From positions 124,001-188,000 of the forward strand of contig NZ_NGKA01000002.1 in assembly GCF_003987645.1 (NCBI RefSeq): 64,000 nucleotides of DNA. Direction: 5' to 3'. Positions 26,021 to 34,749 of this stretch are shown piece by piece (position 1 is the first letter of the stretch; each line of letters opens with the position of its first letter). Origin of the DNA: Vagococcus elongatus. Its GTDB lineage: Bacteria; Bacillota; Bacilli; Lactobacillales; Vagococcaceae. Made by a program: the position numbers and the translations under genes. The notes under the pieces are model-generated. The model was not told the DNA's origin, did not search any database, and saw nothing but the letters and a program-made list of their open reading frames with translations.

Positions 26021-26737
26021 ATGAAAAAATTCGAGTATATTTATAATGATATTAAAACTAAAATTTTAGATGGTGTTTATAAAATGGGAGAATTTCTACC
26101 CAAAGAACAAGATCTAGCAAGTGAATATCAAGTGTCAAGAGAAACATTACGAAAAGCTCAAAGACTCTTACAAGACGAGGGGATTATTCAAAAAATTCAC
26201 GGCAGAGGAACTAAGGTTTTAGACCCTCAAAAAATTGAGATAAATACGAGAGGTATAACTAATTTCGCTCAATTATCTCATCGCTATGGTCGGAAATTAA
26301 AGACCAAAATATTAACAAATAAACTGACCTACCTTTCCGAAAATGAATTCGGCTACAGAGAAACTTTATCAAGACCTGGTATTTCAATTGAAAGGATACG
26401 TTATTTAAATAAAGAGCCCATTATTTTGGATCAGGATTTCTTTTTAATTGATAAAGTAGGTAGAGAACTGCCTGATGAAATTTTATTAGCTTCCATATAT
26501 GATTACTTAGAAATAGAATGTGGTCTAAAAATCGGTTATGCTCAAAAAGATATTACAATTGAACCCCCCTCTGATGAAGTGCGTTTGGCTTTGGATATAA
26601 CAGAGGACACGCATGTCGTGGTAACAAGAAGCTTAGTGTATCTGGAGAACACAGATCTATTCCAAGTGCATGTAGCGTATCAACGTGTTGATACCTTTCA
26701 ATTGTCAGACATTGCCAGAAGAAAAATCAATAGATAA
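26021..26737 (+). CDS. GntR-family regulator, TreR-like (sulfatase locus)
   Basis: A 238-residue regulator with a GntR winged helix at about 1-75 (PKEQDLASEYQVSRETLRKAQRLLQDEGIIQKIHGRGTKV) and a UTRA ligand domain to the C-terminus. The C-terminal part (IGYAQKDITIEPPSDEVRLAL, HVVVTRSLVYLENTDLFQ, DTFQLSDIARRK) is close to that of TreR, which senses trehalose 6-phosphate, and to the second paralogue at 33842. It probably controls the EIIBC-sulfatase pair through the operator at 24029. Its ligand may be a phosphorylated (possibly sulfated) disaccharide; this is inference. Confidence 0.88.
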   Translation: MKKFEYIYNDIKTKILDGVYKMGEFLPKEQDLASEYQVSRETLRKAQRLLQDEGIIQKIHGRGTKVLDPQKIEINTRGITNFAQLSHRYGRKLKTKILTNKLTYLSENEFGYRETLSRPGISIERIRYLNKEPIILDQDFFLIDKVGRELPDEILLASIYDYLEIECGLKIGYAQKDITIEPPSDEVRLALDITEDTHVVVTRSLVYLENTDLFQVHVAYQRVDTFQLSDIARRKINR

Positions 26738-26850
26738 TGATAAGTTCTTAACAATCAAATATATGTGTGTGTTCGCACAACTTCGTATTCAACTGACCAG
26801 TTTCATTGATAAAAGATACAAAGGTTAACCACAAAATCTAAAAATAGAGA

Positions 26851-26896
26851 AAACCCATGAAATCACTTTTCTAAATACTGATTTCATGGGTTTTTT
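26851..26896 (+). terminator. Terminator of the TreR-like gene
   Basis: AAACCCATGAAATCA and TGATTTCATGGGTTT form a perfect 15-base stem with a 13-base loop, followed by TTT on the plus strand. Confidence 0.85.
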
Positions 26897-26931
26897 AATT
26901 TATAAATCTCTCCATTTCTGGTTTTCATTTG

Positions 26932-27009
26932 TCAAACTAAGCTGGACAAATCATCTTCATCCATATGGTTCATAAATACTTCCAACGATGTTTGATAATT
27001 TAATGATTT
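26932..27009 (-). pseudogene. C-terminal relic of an IS30-type transposase
   Basis: The minus-strand frame reads KSLNYQTSLEVFMNHM and then DEDDLSSLV before TGA. The LNYQTxxEVF pattern is the typical end of IS30-family transposases. Only about 26 codons remain. A longer relic with the same ending motif is at 34750-34997, in the same orientation. Confidence 0.6.
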
Positions 27010-27132
27010 AGATTTTACAAAAATTGATCAGACTCTTATGAAAGCATTTAAAAATATTGATATTATTATTATAAAATAAAGGCATCCTGCTCTTTAATAT
27101 CAATTCTCTGCAGTCTTTGAAAAGAATGCCGC

Positions 27133-27954
27133 TTATCTCATTGGAAACAACTGATCTAACGTAACCAGAACGCCATCATCATCATTTGATGGACAAACAT
27201 AATCTGCAACTTCTTTAACATTATCCGGGGCATTAGCCATAGCAAAACCCATACCGCAATAATCCAGCATCTCAAGATCGTTTCCTCCATCACCAAAAGC
27301 CACACATTGTTCCGGAGTGATTCCCCAACGCTGAACTAACCTGTCCAAACCTGAAGCTTTATGACAACCTGGGATGATCAGATCAACTGACCCGTGACCA
27401 CTGCTAGTAGGAATCAGCAATCCGTTTAATTCATCATGAAATAATTCACAATAATACTCTGTTTTTTCCACCGGAACTGTAGGAGCAAACTTCAAAATCT
27501 GATCTTCAACTCGTGAAAAATCATCAACCCATTTTAATCTGTGATAATAAGTACTTGTCAACTCGTAAAATTTCTCGCTCACGGTTCCCCGTTCTAGATA
27601 AGCACTAGCCAGTCCGCACATGACATTTTTTACTTCAGGATACTTTTTGCATAACTCAAGAACTGACAGAACTGCCGTTTTAGAAATATCCGCCGAAAAG
27701 ACAAGCTCTTCTTTATCCTTCACGAACGCTCCATTTTCAGCTACAAAACTCAGTTCATGATAGTATTCAGGATAATGAGAACGTAACTGGTAGTACTGAT
27801 TTCCACTGGCAACGACAAATTGACAGCCCACATCTTTCATTCGAGAAAAGGCAGCCTTGAATCTCTCAATATCATAAGTATAATCACTTCGAGCAAATGT
27901 ACCATCCATATCCACTGCAACCAATTTAATATTATGCGGATTAGCGTTCATCAT
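27133..27954 (-). CDS. Cof-type HAD-superfamily phosphatase
   Basis: A 273-residue HAD hydrolase of the Cof/YidA type. Motif I with the nucleophile aspartate is AVDMDGTFARSD (about residues 13-24), motif II is VVASGNQYYQL, the lysine motif lies in GCHKASGLDRLVQRWGI, and motif III is VAFGDGGNDLEMLDYCGMGFAMANA. The large cap lies between. These enzymes remove phosphate from sugar phosphates or flavin/PLP compounds. It lies downstream of treB on the same strand inside the IS-flanked trehalose region, so sugar-phosphate detoxification is a reasonable but unproven role. Confidence 0.9.
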   Translation of the reverse strand: MMNANPHNIKLVAVDMDGTFARSDYTYDIERFKAAFSRMKDVGCQFVVASGNQYYQLRSHYPEYYHELSFVAENGAFVKDKEELVFSADISKTAVLSVLELCKKYPEVKNVMCGLASAYLERGTVSEKFYELTSTYYHRLKWVDDFSRVEDQILKFAPTVPVEKTEYYCELFHDELNGLLIPTSSGHGSVDLIIPGCHKASGLDRLVQRWGITPEQCVAFGDGGNDLEMLDYCGMGFAMANAPDNVKEVADYVCPSNDDDGVLVTLDQLFPMR

Positions 27955-28246
27955 AATTTCTCCATTCTATATCAAATTTATATAAATTAGGCGTGCCATT
28001 AAAAAGCACCCTTAGTCGAACTGTACGATTTATTATATTGTATTGATTTTGTTAAACTTCCGAATCGATATTTTTATTTGTTATTGATTTTAAATCAGTA
28101 GCTTGGACACATTTTAGGAATATGTTTAGAATAAATATCACTTTTGTTAGTATACCATCGTTTCTGCCAACCACCTAGCCCATGATATCCTTGAATCTTA
28201 CCAATTGACTTCTTGTCTCATAATAAAATAATCATTCTTGTATTTT

Positions 28247-28288
28247 AAAAATCTCTTTCATCCGCTACTAAGGGATAAAAGAGATTTT
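28247..28288 (-). terminator. Terminator of treB
   Basis: AAAATCTCTTT pairs with AAAGAGATTTT and an inner ATCC/GGAT pair extends the stem. The element begins eight bases past the treB stop. Confidence 0.8.
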
Positions 28289-28295
28289 CCTGTGG

Positions 28296-30251
28296 TTATT
28301 TTAAAACGATAGTTCCCACCGACTGCTTAGAATCTACAGTGTTTGCTGAGATAAAATCAAATTCTTGAACTATATTTGAATTAGTGATTGCAACAATCAC
28401 GTCTGTCTTTTTACCTAGTTCAATAACTTGTTTGGTATCCATCGTTGCAATTGGAGTGCCCGCTGAAACCTTTTCTCCCTCACTAATCAACACACTAAAT
28501 GGTTTGGCATCAAGTGCAACGGTGTCGATTCCCATATGAACAAGGACTTCAATCCCATTGTCTGCAAGCAATCCAATGGCATGTTTCGTTTGGAAAATAC
28601 TGACAATTGTTCCATCAATTGGAGAATAAATTGTTTGATCGGCTGGTACTACAGCGAAACCATCGCCCATCATTTTTGGAGAGAAAACAGGATCATCAAC
28701 GTTTTCTATTGGAATCAACTTTCCTTTTACAGGAGAATAGAAATCTAATGCTTTTTCTACTGACGGGTCAACAGAAATATTCGCATTTTTCATAGTCTCC
28801 CCAACACTTTTCGCATCATCAGCTTGTGCTTCTAAAGGTTCGACTTTGTTTAAGAAGGATACTTTTCTAAAAATAAACGTCAGGATAAAAGTTACTGAAA
28901 TTGAAATAGCCATTGAGATAAATACTGTCGGCCATTTTTGGAACGGAAACGATAAGAAGCCCGGAAGACCTCCAACGCCAACACTAAGAGCCTGTGTATT
29001 GGTGATAGTTATAAACATAGAACCAAAAGCCGATCCAATCATAGCTGCGACAAAAGGATAAACATATTTCAAGTTAATCCCAAACATCGCTGGTTCAGTA
29101 ACACCTAAATACGCAGAAATCGTGGCTGGAATAGAAATTTGCTCTTCTTTTTTATTTCCTCGGTGTAAGAAGTAAACAGCAAGAACGGCAGAACCTTGTG
29201 CAATATTTGAAATGAATACCATCGGCCACCAACTGGTCGTACCAAAATCGGCAATGAGTTGGTAATCAATAGCTAACGTCGTGTGATGTAGGCCCGTAAT
29301 AACCAATGGTGCATAGAATGCCCCAAAGATAAAGCTGAAAAGCCAATTAAAAGAAGAGGACAAACCAAAGTTGACGATGTTTGAAATCCAGCCCCCAATA
29401 GTCCAGCCAATAGGTCCTAGTAGAACGTGAGCAGCCATAATTGTTGGTATCAACGAGAACAATGGAACAAAAATCATTGAAACAGCTTCCGGAATACGTT
29501 TTCTAAAGATTTTTTCGAGATAGACTAACATGAAACCAGCCAGCATCGCTGGGATTACTTGCGCCTGATAACCAATCTTATCGATTTGTGCAAAACCAAA
29601 GTCCCAGAAAGGAATATCAGCTGCGGCAGTTGAACTGACAGAATAAGCATTTAATAATTGCGGAGAAACTAAAGTAATCCCTAAAACGATACCTAAAATT
29701 TGCGTAGTCTTCATTCTTCTAGTGATGCTCCAAGTAATACCTACTGGAAGAAAGTGAAAGATTGCTTCGCCGGGCAGCCAAAGAAATTCATTGACACCGT
29801 TCCAAAACACTGAATTTGAAGCGATTGTACCGTTGCCGAAATCAACAGCTTCTAATATATTTCTGAAGCCAAGGATAAGCCCTCCTATAATTATGGCTGG
29901 CAGAATTGGAGAAAATATTACAGCCAACACTCCCACAACCTGCTGGACTGGATTTTGATTTTTCTTCGCAATTGATTTACTTTGTTCTTTCGAAACACCT
30001 TCAATGCCTGATACAGCAACAAAATCATTGAAAAAAACAGAAACTTCATTGCCGATGATTATCTGAAATTGACCTGCATTGGTGAACATACCTTTGACAC
30101 TGGCAATGTTCTCAATTTCTTTCTCATTGGCTTTACTTGGATCATTTAAAACAAAACGCATTCTTGTGGCACAATGCGTAACAGCTGCCACATTCTCCTT
30201 TCCTCCGATATTTTTCAATAATGCCTCAGCATCATTCTGAAACTTTCCCAA
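28296..30251 (-). CDS. treB: PTS EIIBCA, trehalose-specific
   Basis: A three-domain permease of about 651 residues that imports trehalose as trehalose 6-phosphate. EIIB lies at about 1-85 (phosphocysteine in AVTHCATRMRFVL, then KGMFTNAGQFQIIIGNE as in TreP/TreB), EIIC at about 105-450 (ITGLHHTTLAIDYQ, GVTEPAMFGINLKYVYPF), and a glucose-type EIIA at about 490-650 with the phosphohistidine in VLVHMGIDTVAL. The start is taken as TTG at 30251, five bases after GGGAGG; an upstream TTG at 30266 would place that site within the gene. It is divergent from a GH65 phosphorylase, with TreR-type operators between. Confidence 0.9.
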   Translation of the reverse strand: MGKFQNDAEALLKNIGGKENVAAVTHCATRMRFVLNDPSKANEKEIENIASVKGMFTNAGQFQIIIGNEVSVFFNDFVAVSGIEGVSKEQSKSIAKKNQNPVQQVVGVLAVIFSPILPAIIIGGLILGFRNILEAVDFGNGTIASNSVFWNGVNEFLWLPGEAIFHFLPVGITWSITRRMKTTQILGIVLGITLVSPQLLNAYSVSSTAAADIPFWDFGFAQIDKIGYQAQVIPAMLAGFMLVYLEKIFRKRIPEAVSMIFVPLFSLIPTIMAAHVLLGPIGWTIGGWISNIVNFGLSSSFNWLFSFIFGAFYAPLVITGLHHTTLAIDYQLIADFGTTSWWPMVFISNIAQGSAVLAVYFLHRGNKKEEQISIPATISAYLGVTEPAMFGINLKYVYPFVAAMIGSAFGSMFITITNTQALSVGVGGLPGFLSFPFQKWPTVFISMAISISVTFILTFIFRKVSFLNKVEPLEAQADDAKSVGETMKNANISVDPSVEKALDFYSPVKGKLIPIENVDDPVFSPKMMGDGFAVVPADQTIYSPIDGTIVSIFQTKHAIGLLADNGIEVLVHMGIDTVALDAKPFSVLISEGEKVSAGTPIATMDTKQVIELGKKTDVIVAITNSNIVQEFDFISANTVDSKQSVGTIVLK

Positions 30252-30266
30252 AAAAACCTCCCTCAA

Positions 30267-30286
30267 CTTGTATATATATGTTCAAG
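30267..30286 (-). promoter_or_regulatory. TreR-type operator before treB
   Basis: CTTGTATATATATGTTCAAG is a near-palindrome related to TTGTATATACAA. It sits directly upstream of the treB ribosome site, where repressor binding would block transcription start or early elongation. Confidence 0.6.
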
Positions 30287-30420
30287 ATAAAGCAATGGTA
30301 CACTAAAAACTTAGAGATTGCGAGCGATTTTATTTCTAAAAAGTAAATTAAATAGATGTTTTTTTACAAATCTTACTAATAAATCTATTTTAAAGGTTGT
30401 TCAAAGGCTATATTTAGTCC

Positions 30421-30449
30421 TTGCAGTTAATATCTAAATGGTTTATAAT
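30421..30449 (+). promoter_or_regulatory. Promoter of the GH65-pgmB operon
   Basis: TTGCAG (30421-30426), a 17-base spacer and a perfect TATAAT (30444-30449) lie 34 bases before the start codon. A TreR-type operator follows at once. Confidence 0.8.
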
Positions 30450-30454
30450 TCATC

Positions 30455-30466
30455 ATGTATATACAA
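30455..30466 (+). promoter_or_regulatory. TreR-type operator before the GH65 gene
   Basis: ATGTATATACAA matches the TreR operator TTGTATATACAA at 11 of 12 positions and overlaps the expected transcription start. With the site at 30267 it would let one repressor silence both divergent tre transcripts. Confidence 0.7.
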
Positions 30467-30482
30467 GATCGGAGGAAAAAGA

Positions 30483-33119
30483 ATGGTTTTTAAAATATAT
30501 GTTGAAGAAAATGAATGCAAAGTTTTCGTGAATGATAATGAATCCTTTGTTAACAAGGTTAATTGTTTGGATGATTTGCTTGCTTTGGAAAAAAAACTTT
30601 CGGAATATGGGTTAACTGGCGGATTAATTTTTAGCGATGACGAGATAGTCGTTTCAGATAAAAGTGGTTTGTACGAGTTATCTGATTGGTTAACCGAACG
30701 ACTGAACATTCCCTTCACTTACAGCACTCTGGATGAGTACGAACAAAATGTTGAAGCGATGAAATGGAACATTAATTATCATGGTTTTGAACCAGGCAAG
30801 AATGAATATTCTTCCGAATCTCTCCTAACAGTAGGAAATGGTTTTATCGGTCTTAGAGGCACAACACCAGAAATGGAAATATCGGCGGAAACCTATCCGG
30901 CTACTTATCTCGCAAGTTTATACAATACAGCTGTTTCGAATATTAATGGAAGAGATATCTCTAATGAGGACTTCGTGAATGCTCCGAATATGCAAAAAAT
31001 GTATCTACTGATTGATAATGAAAAAGTAGATTTTACCCATTGTACTATCCATTATTTCAAACGAAATCTTAATTTGAAACATGGGTTGTTTCAAGCTTGG
31101 TATGAATTAGAAACAAACCATGGCAAGCGCATTAAATTTGAATTTAAAAAATTTGTCAGTATGTATGAAAAAAACCAATACAATTTAAACTATTCTTTCA
31201 CACCTGTTAATTTTTCTGGCGAGGTAAAATTGGTCATTGGTTCAGATGGGGATGTTTACAATTATAATGTCGAAAGATACAGAAGCCTTACCAACCGGCA
31301 CTTGGATGAAATAGACTATTTAGTAGATGAAAAACGAGTCATCTTAACTGCTAAAACTAACCAATCAAAAATTACAATTCGACAAAGTTCCTCGATTGAT
31401 AGCAATTCGATAGACTTATCAAATCTTATTATTGAAAAAAACAAAAAAGATGTGAAACAAATCGTTTTATTCCACGTCGAGCAAGGAGCGAATTATCAAA
31501 TTGAGCGTGTAATAAATGTTGAAAAGTTTAATCAGGATGAGGAAATTCCTACTAAATCTTTGAAAGATGTAACGTTCAAAAACTTTGAAGCTAGTTTGAG
31601 GCATTCAGCTAAGGAATGGGATAAATTATGGCATCAGGCAGCAATCAAAGTCGAAGGGGATTTCATGTCTCAGAAATTACTCAATTTGCATACGTACCAT
31701 CTATTAGTTTCTGCATCTCCCAATGGCAACAAAGGTAGTGATGCCTCTGTCACAGCTAGAGGATTACATGGCGAAGCCTATCGAGGACATATTTTTTGGG
31801 ATGAACTGTTCATTCTTCCCTTTTATATTATCCATTTTCCAGAAACCGCAAGAGAGTTATTGATGTACAGGTATCGCAGACTTGAGGCCGCAAAAATAGA
31901 TGCGAAAAAAGACGGACATAAAGGAGCTATGTTCCCTTGGCAATCTGGTTTGAATGGAAGTGAACAATCACAAGAGCTTCATTTGAATCCGATCAGCGGG
32001 GAATGGAAAGAAGATCATAGTCGTTTACAAAGACATGTCTCTTTAGCAATTGCCTACAACGTTTGGCTATATTGGAACAGCACAAAAGATATGACTTTCA
32101 TGAACCAGTATGGACTAGAACTACTGCTGGAAATCGCTCATTTTTGGGAAAGTTTAGCAAAATGGGACGAGTCCGAGCAACGATACTTCATCGAAGGTGT
32201 TATGGGACCAGATGAATTTCACGAAAGTTATCCTTGGTCTGAAAAAGGCGGACTCAAAAATAATGCTTATACAAATATGATGGTTGTTTGGCTATTTGAA
32301 GAAATCGCAAAACTACGGCAAGAGATGAATCAACAGATTTTCTCAGAAGTCCAGACAAAAGTTCAAATGGACCAAGCTACTTTTGATAGAATGGCAAAAA
32401 TCCAACACTTATTAGGATTGGAAATCAATAGTTCCGGAATCATCGCCCAGTATCAAGACTATTTTAAATTAAAAGAAATCGACTGGAAGCACTACAAAAA
32501 TAAATATGACAATATCTACCGGATGGATAGGATTTTAAACGCTGAAGGAAAGAATGCAGATGATTATCAAGTGGCAAAACAAGCTGACAGTCTGATGATT
32601 TTCTATAACCTTTCGAAAAAACAAGTAGACAAAATTTTGAAGGATATGAACTACAGTTTACCTGAGGATTATATTGAGAAAAATCTTGATTACTATTTAA
32701 AGAGAACCTCCCACGGATCTACTTTGTCACGAATCGTACATGCACAGCTTGCAGCAATGATCAACGAAAAAGAGATGGCGTGGAATTTGTATAAAGAAGC
32801 ACTATATTCTGATTATCGCGATATCCAAGGCGGAACAACCGCTGAAGGCATTCACGCCGGTGTAATGGCTGCAACTTTATTTATTCCGCTGACTACTTTT
32901 GCTGGTTTAGATATTCGAAAAGATCTATTGAGCTTTGCACCTGATTTACCAAACCATTGGAAATCCATCGAATTCTCTATAATAATCAGATCAGTCACAT
33001 ACAAAATTAGGGTAACTCATGAAAAAATTGTCATTGTCGCAGACACGAAAACAACAATTGAAGTAAATAACCAACAAGTTGAACTTGAACAAGGAAAAGA
33101 AAAAAGCATAGTCTATTAG
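30483..33119 (+). CDS. GH65 phosphorylase, probable trehalose 6-phosphate phosphorylase
   Basis: An 878-residue glycoside phosphorylase. The GH65 core starts near residue 100 (SLLTVGNGFIGLRGTTPE); the catalytic acid is the Glu of GVMGPDEFHE, and phosphate is held by HGSTLSR and GGTTAEGIHAG. GH65 covers maltose, kojibiose, trehalose and trehalose-6-phosphate phosphorylases. Being beside a trehalose PTS and beta-phosphoglucomutase, it most likely splits trehalose 6-phosphate to glucose 6-phosphate and beta-glucose 1-phosphate, as TrePP does in Lactococcus. The start follows GGAGG. About 90 residues precede the usual N-terminus and look like an extra domain. Confidence 0.85.
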   Translation: MVFKIYVEENECKVFVNDNESFVNKVNCLDDLLALEKKLSEYGLTGGLIFSDDEIVVSDKSGLYELSDWLTERLNIPFTYSTLDEYEQNVEAMKWNINYHGFEPGKNEYSSESLLTVGNGFIGLRGTTPEMEISAETYPATYLASLYNTAVSNINGRDISNEDFVNAPNMQKMYLLIDNEKVDFTHCTIHYFKRNLNLKHGLFQAWYELETNHGKRIKFEFKKFVSMYEKNQYNLNYSFTPVNFSGEVKLVIGSDGDVYNYNVERYRSLTNRHLDEIDYLVDEKRVILTAKTNQSKITIRQSSSIDSNSIDLSNLIIEKNKKDVKQIVLFHVEQGANYQIERVINVEKFNQDEEIPTKSLKDVTFKNFEASLRHSAKEWDKLWHQAAIKVEGDFMSQKLLNLHTYHLLVSASPNGNKGSDASVTARGLHGEAYRGHIFWDELFILPFYIIHFPETARELLMYRYRRLEAAKIDAKKDGHKGAMFPWQSGLNGSEQSQELHLNPISGEWKEDHSRLQRHVSLAIAYNVWLYWNSTKDMTFMNQYGLELLLEIAHFWESLAKWDESEQRYFIEGVMGPDEFHESYPWSEKGGLKNNAYTNMMVVWLFEEIAKLRQEMNQQIFSEVQTKVQMDQATFDRMAKIQHLLGLEINSSGIIAQYQDYFKLKEIDWKHYKNKYDNIYRMDRILNAEGKNADDYQVAKQADSLMIFYNLSKKQVDKILKDMNYSLPEDYIEKNLDYYLKRTSHGSTLSRIVHAQLAAMINEKEMAWNLYKEALYSDYRDIQGGTTAEGIHAGVMAATLFIPLTTFAGLDIRKDLLSFAPDLPNHWKSIEFSIIIRSVTYKIRVTHEKIVIVADTKTTIEVNNQQVELEQGKEKSIVY

Positions 33120-33131
33120 GAGGAGCAAAAT

Positions 33132-33803
33132 TTGAAGGGATTTATTTTTGATTTAGACGGTGTTATCACAGATACAGCAAAGTACCATTATGAGGCATGG
33201 AGAAACTTGGGAGAAAAATTAGGTATTACAGTTGACGAGAAATTCAATGAACAGTTAAAAGGCATCAGCCGAATGGATTCTTTAGATAGGATTCTGGCTT
33301 TGGGCAATAAAGAAAACGAATACTCCCTTTATGAAAAAAAACAACTAGCTGCTGAAAAGAATGCTTATTATTTAAATCTTTTACAAGGACTTGGCCCTGA
33401 TGATTTATTGTCTGGAGTAAAAGAATTCTTGATGGCCGCACAAGAAAGAAATATTCCTTGTGCCATTGCCTCTGCTTCAAAAAATGCACCGCTTATTTTG
33501 GAAAAATTGGATGTCAATGATTATTTCGAAGCTATCGTTGATCCAGCCTCTCTAGCAAAAGGCAAGCCCCATCCTGAGATTTTTATCCGAGCCGCTCAAT
33601 TAATTGGGATTGAAGCAACGGAAGCTATCGGGTTCGAAGATGCGCAGGCGGGGGTTGATGGCATCAAAGCTTGTGGTATGTTTGCCGTAGGGATTGAAGT
33701 AGATGAACCATTAATTGGAGTGGATATTTCCGTCAATAGTTTTTGTGATTTAGACATCGACAAACTATTGGAAATTCAACGAAACAGGCATACAGCACAA
33801 TGA
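33132..33803 (+). CDS. pgmB: Beta-phosphoglucomutase
   Basis: Converts beta-glucose 1-phosphate to glucose 6-phosphate. The 223-residue HAD-fold enzyme has FIFDLDGVITDTAKYHYEAW with the nucleophile and acid/base aspartates, the cap arginine in KGISRMDSL, ASASKNAP as motif II, and GFEDAQAGVDGIKACGM as motif III. It starts at TTG, seven bases after GGAGG, and follows the GH65 gene by 12 bases, so it handles that enzyme's sugar phosphate product. It makes the phosphorolytic route energetically complete. Confidence 0.95.
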   Translation: MKGFIFDLDGVITDTAKYHYEAWRNLGEKLGITVDEKFNEQLKGISRMDSLDRILALGNKENEYSLYEKKQLAAEKNAYYLNLLQGLGPDDLLSGVKEFLMAAQERNIPCAIASASKNAPLILEKLDVNDYFEAIVDPASLAKGKPHPEIFIRAAQLIGIEATEAIGFEDAQAGVDGIKACGMFAVGIEVDEPLIGVDISVNSFCDLDIDKLLEIQRNRHTAQ

Positions 33804-33810
33804 ACTTAAA

Positions 33811-33839
33811 AAGAGCTTTAGAGAAATCTTCTCTAAAGC
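33811..33839. terminator. Terminator between pgmB and treR
   Basis: GCTTTAGAGAA and TTCTCTAAAGC form an 11-base stem with a three-base loop. The minus-strand T run favours treR as the main user, but it can also end the GH65-pgmB transcript. Confidence 0.8.
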
Positions 33840-33841
33840 CC

Positions 33842-34558
33842 TTAAACTTTTCTTCTCCGGGCAAAATCAACAAAGCGGAATTTATCTAACCGGTGTATGG
33901 ATTCTGTGTATTCAAAACAGCTTGTGTCAGCGAGATAGACTAGACTTTTAACTGTTACAACATGATTATCATCTAACGTCAATTCGAGAAGGTCTCGAAC
34001 TTCTTTTGTGACGTTTTCAACAGTGATTTCTTTTTGCGCGTATGAAATTTCAAGTCCCAAGTCTATTTCCAAAAAGTCGTATAGGGATTGAGAGACTTTC
34101 TTTTCAGGTAAAACCGGAACAATGTTTGCGTCCAAATAGTCAATATCGATAATAGCTGGTTCGCCATTAATTGTTCTAGTCCTTACAAGTTTCCAAGCTT
34201 CTGAAGCAACCGGCCACCCTGTTTTTTCACTTAGAGTTGGCGATACAGCCACCTTTTTTATTTCAATAACTTTTGTCACGCTATCAATTTTTTGGCTGTC
34301 TTTCAATTCTTTGAAACTGGTAAGACCAGAAATCGGAAAATCAAAACGATTCAAATCTAAAACGATGGAACCTTTACCTTGTTTTTTTTGAATCAAACCT
34401 GTATTAATCAAGAGGTTTAATGCTTTTCTTATGGTCTCTCTAGAAACGTTATACATTTCTGATAATTGTTTTTCGCTAGGAAGCAACGTATTTGATGGGT
34501 ATTCACCACTTAGGATTTTCTTTTCCAAATCAGCATAGATTTCTTTGAATTTATTCAT
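33842..34558 (-). CDS. treR: Trehalose operon repressor
   Basis: A 238-residue GntR/UTRA regulator. The winged helix is at about 1-75 (LPSEKQLSEMYNVSRETIRKALNLLINTGLIQKKQGKGSIVLD). The effector domain carries FPISGLTSFKEL, LEISYAQKEITVE and the ending TESIHRLDKFRFVDFARRRK, which match Bacillus TreR closely. It should bind the operators at 30267 and 30455 and release them with trehalose 6-phosphate. It is about the same length as its paralogue at 26021 and the two share the C-terminal pattern, so cross-regulation with the sulfatase locus is possible. Confidence 0.92.
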   Translation of the reverse strand: MNKFKEIYADLEKKILSGEYPSNTLLPSEKQLSEMYNVSRETIRKALNLLINTGLIQKKQGKGSIVLDLNRFDFPISGLTSFKELKDSQKIDSVTKVIEIKKVAVSPTLSEKTGWPVASEAWKLVRTRTINGEPAIIDIDYLDANIVPVLPEKKVSQSLYDFLEIDLGLEISYAQKEITVENVTKEVRDLLELTLDDNHVVTVKSLVYLADTSCFEYTESIHRLDKFRFVDFARRRKV

Positions 34559-34644
34559 TGATAGAGCTCCTTTTAAATATTATCGTGATAAAGCCTGTGT
34601 TTGCATCAAAATTTATGTGTAGTCGGAAAAGTCCGTCCCGCTTC

Positions 34645-34749
34645 CTAAGTTAAAACATTCACTCTAGCTGTATCTTGGATTTTTTCGAATTCGTTGTAAA
34701 TACGTGCTAAAAAAGTTTGACCGTCTTTATTAGATTTTAAATTGGCAAA
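34645..34749 (-). pseudogene. Decayed C-terminal coding fragment
   Basis: A minus-strand frame reads NKDGQTFLARIYNEFEKIQ and then DTARVNVLT before TAG at 34645. Composition is protein-like, but no start or upstream part remains because the IS30-type relic abuts it. It may be the tail of a gene cut by the insertion. I do not recognise the family. Confidence 0.4.

Larger units (their letters stand above)
26738..27132. other. Gene-free stretch with terminator and IS30 relic
   Basis: About 395 bases between convergent genes contain a strong terminator at 26851-26896, a transposase relic at 26932-27009 on the minus strand and no intact gene. The segment 27010-27132 is AT-rich with nothing recognisable. 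Confidence 0.55.
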
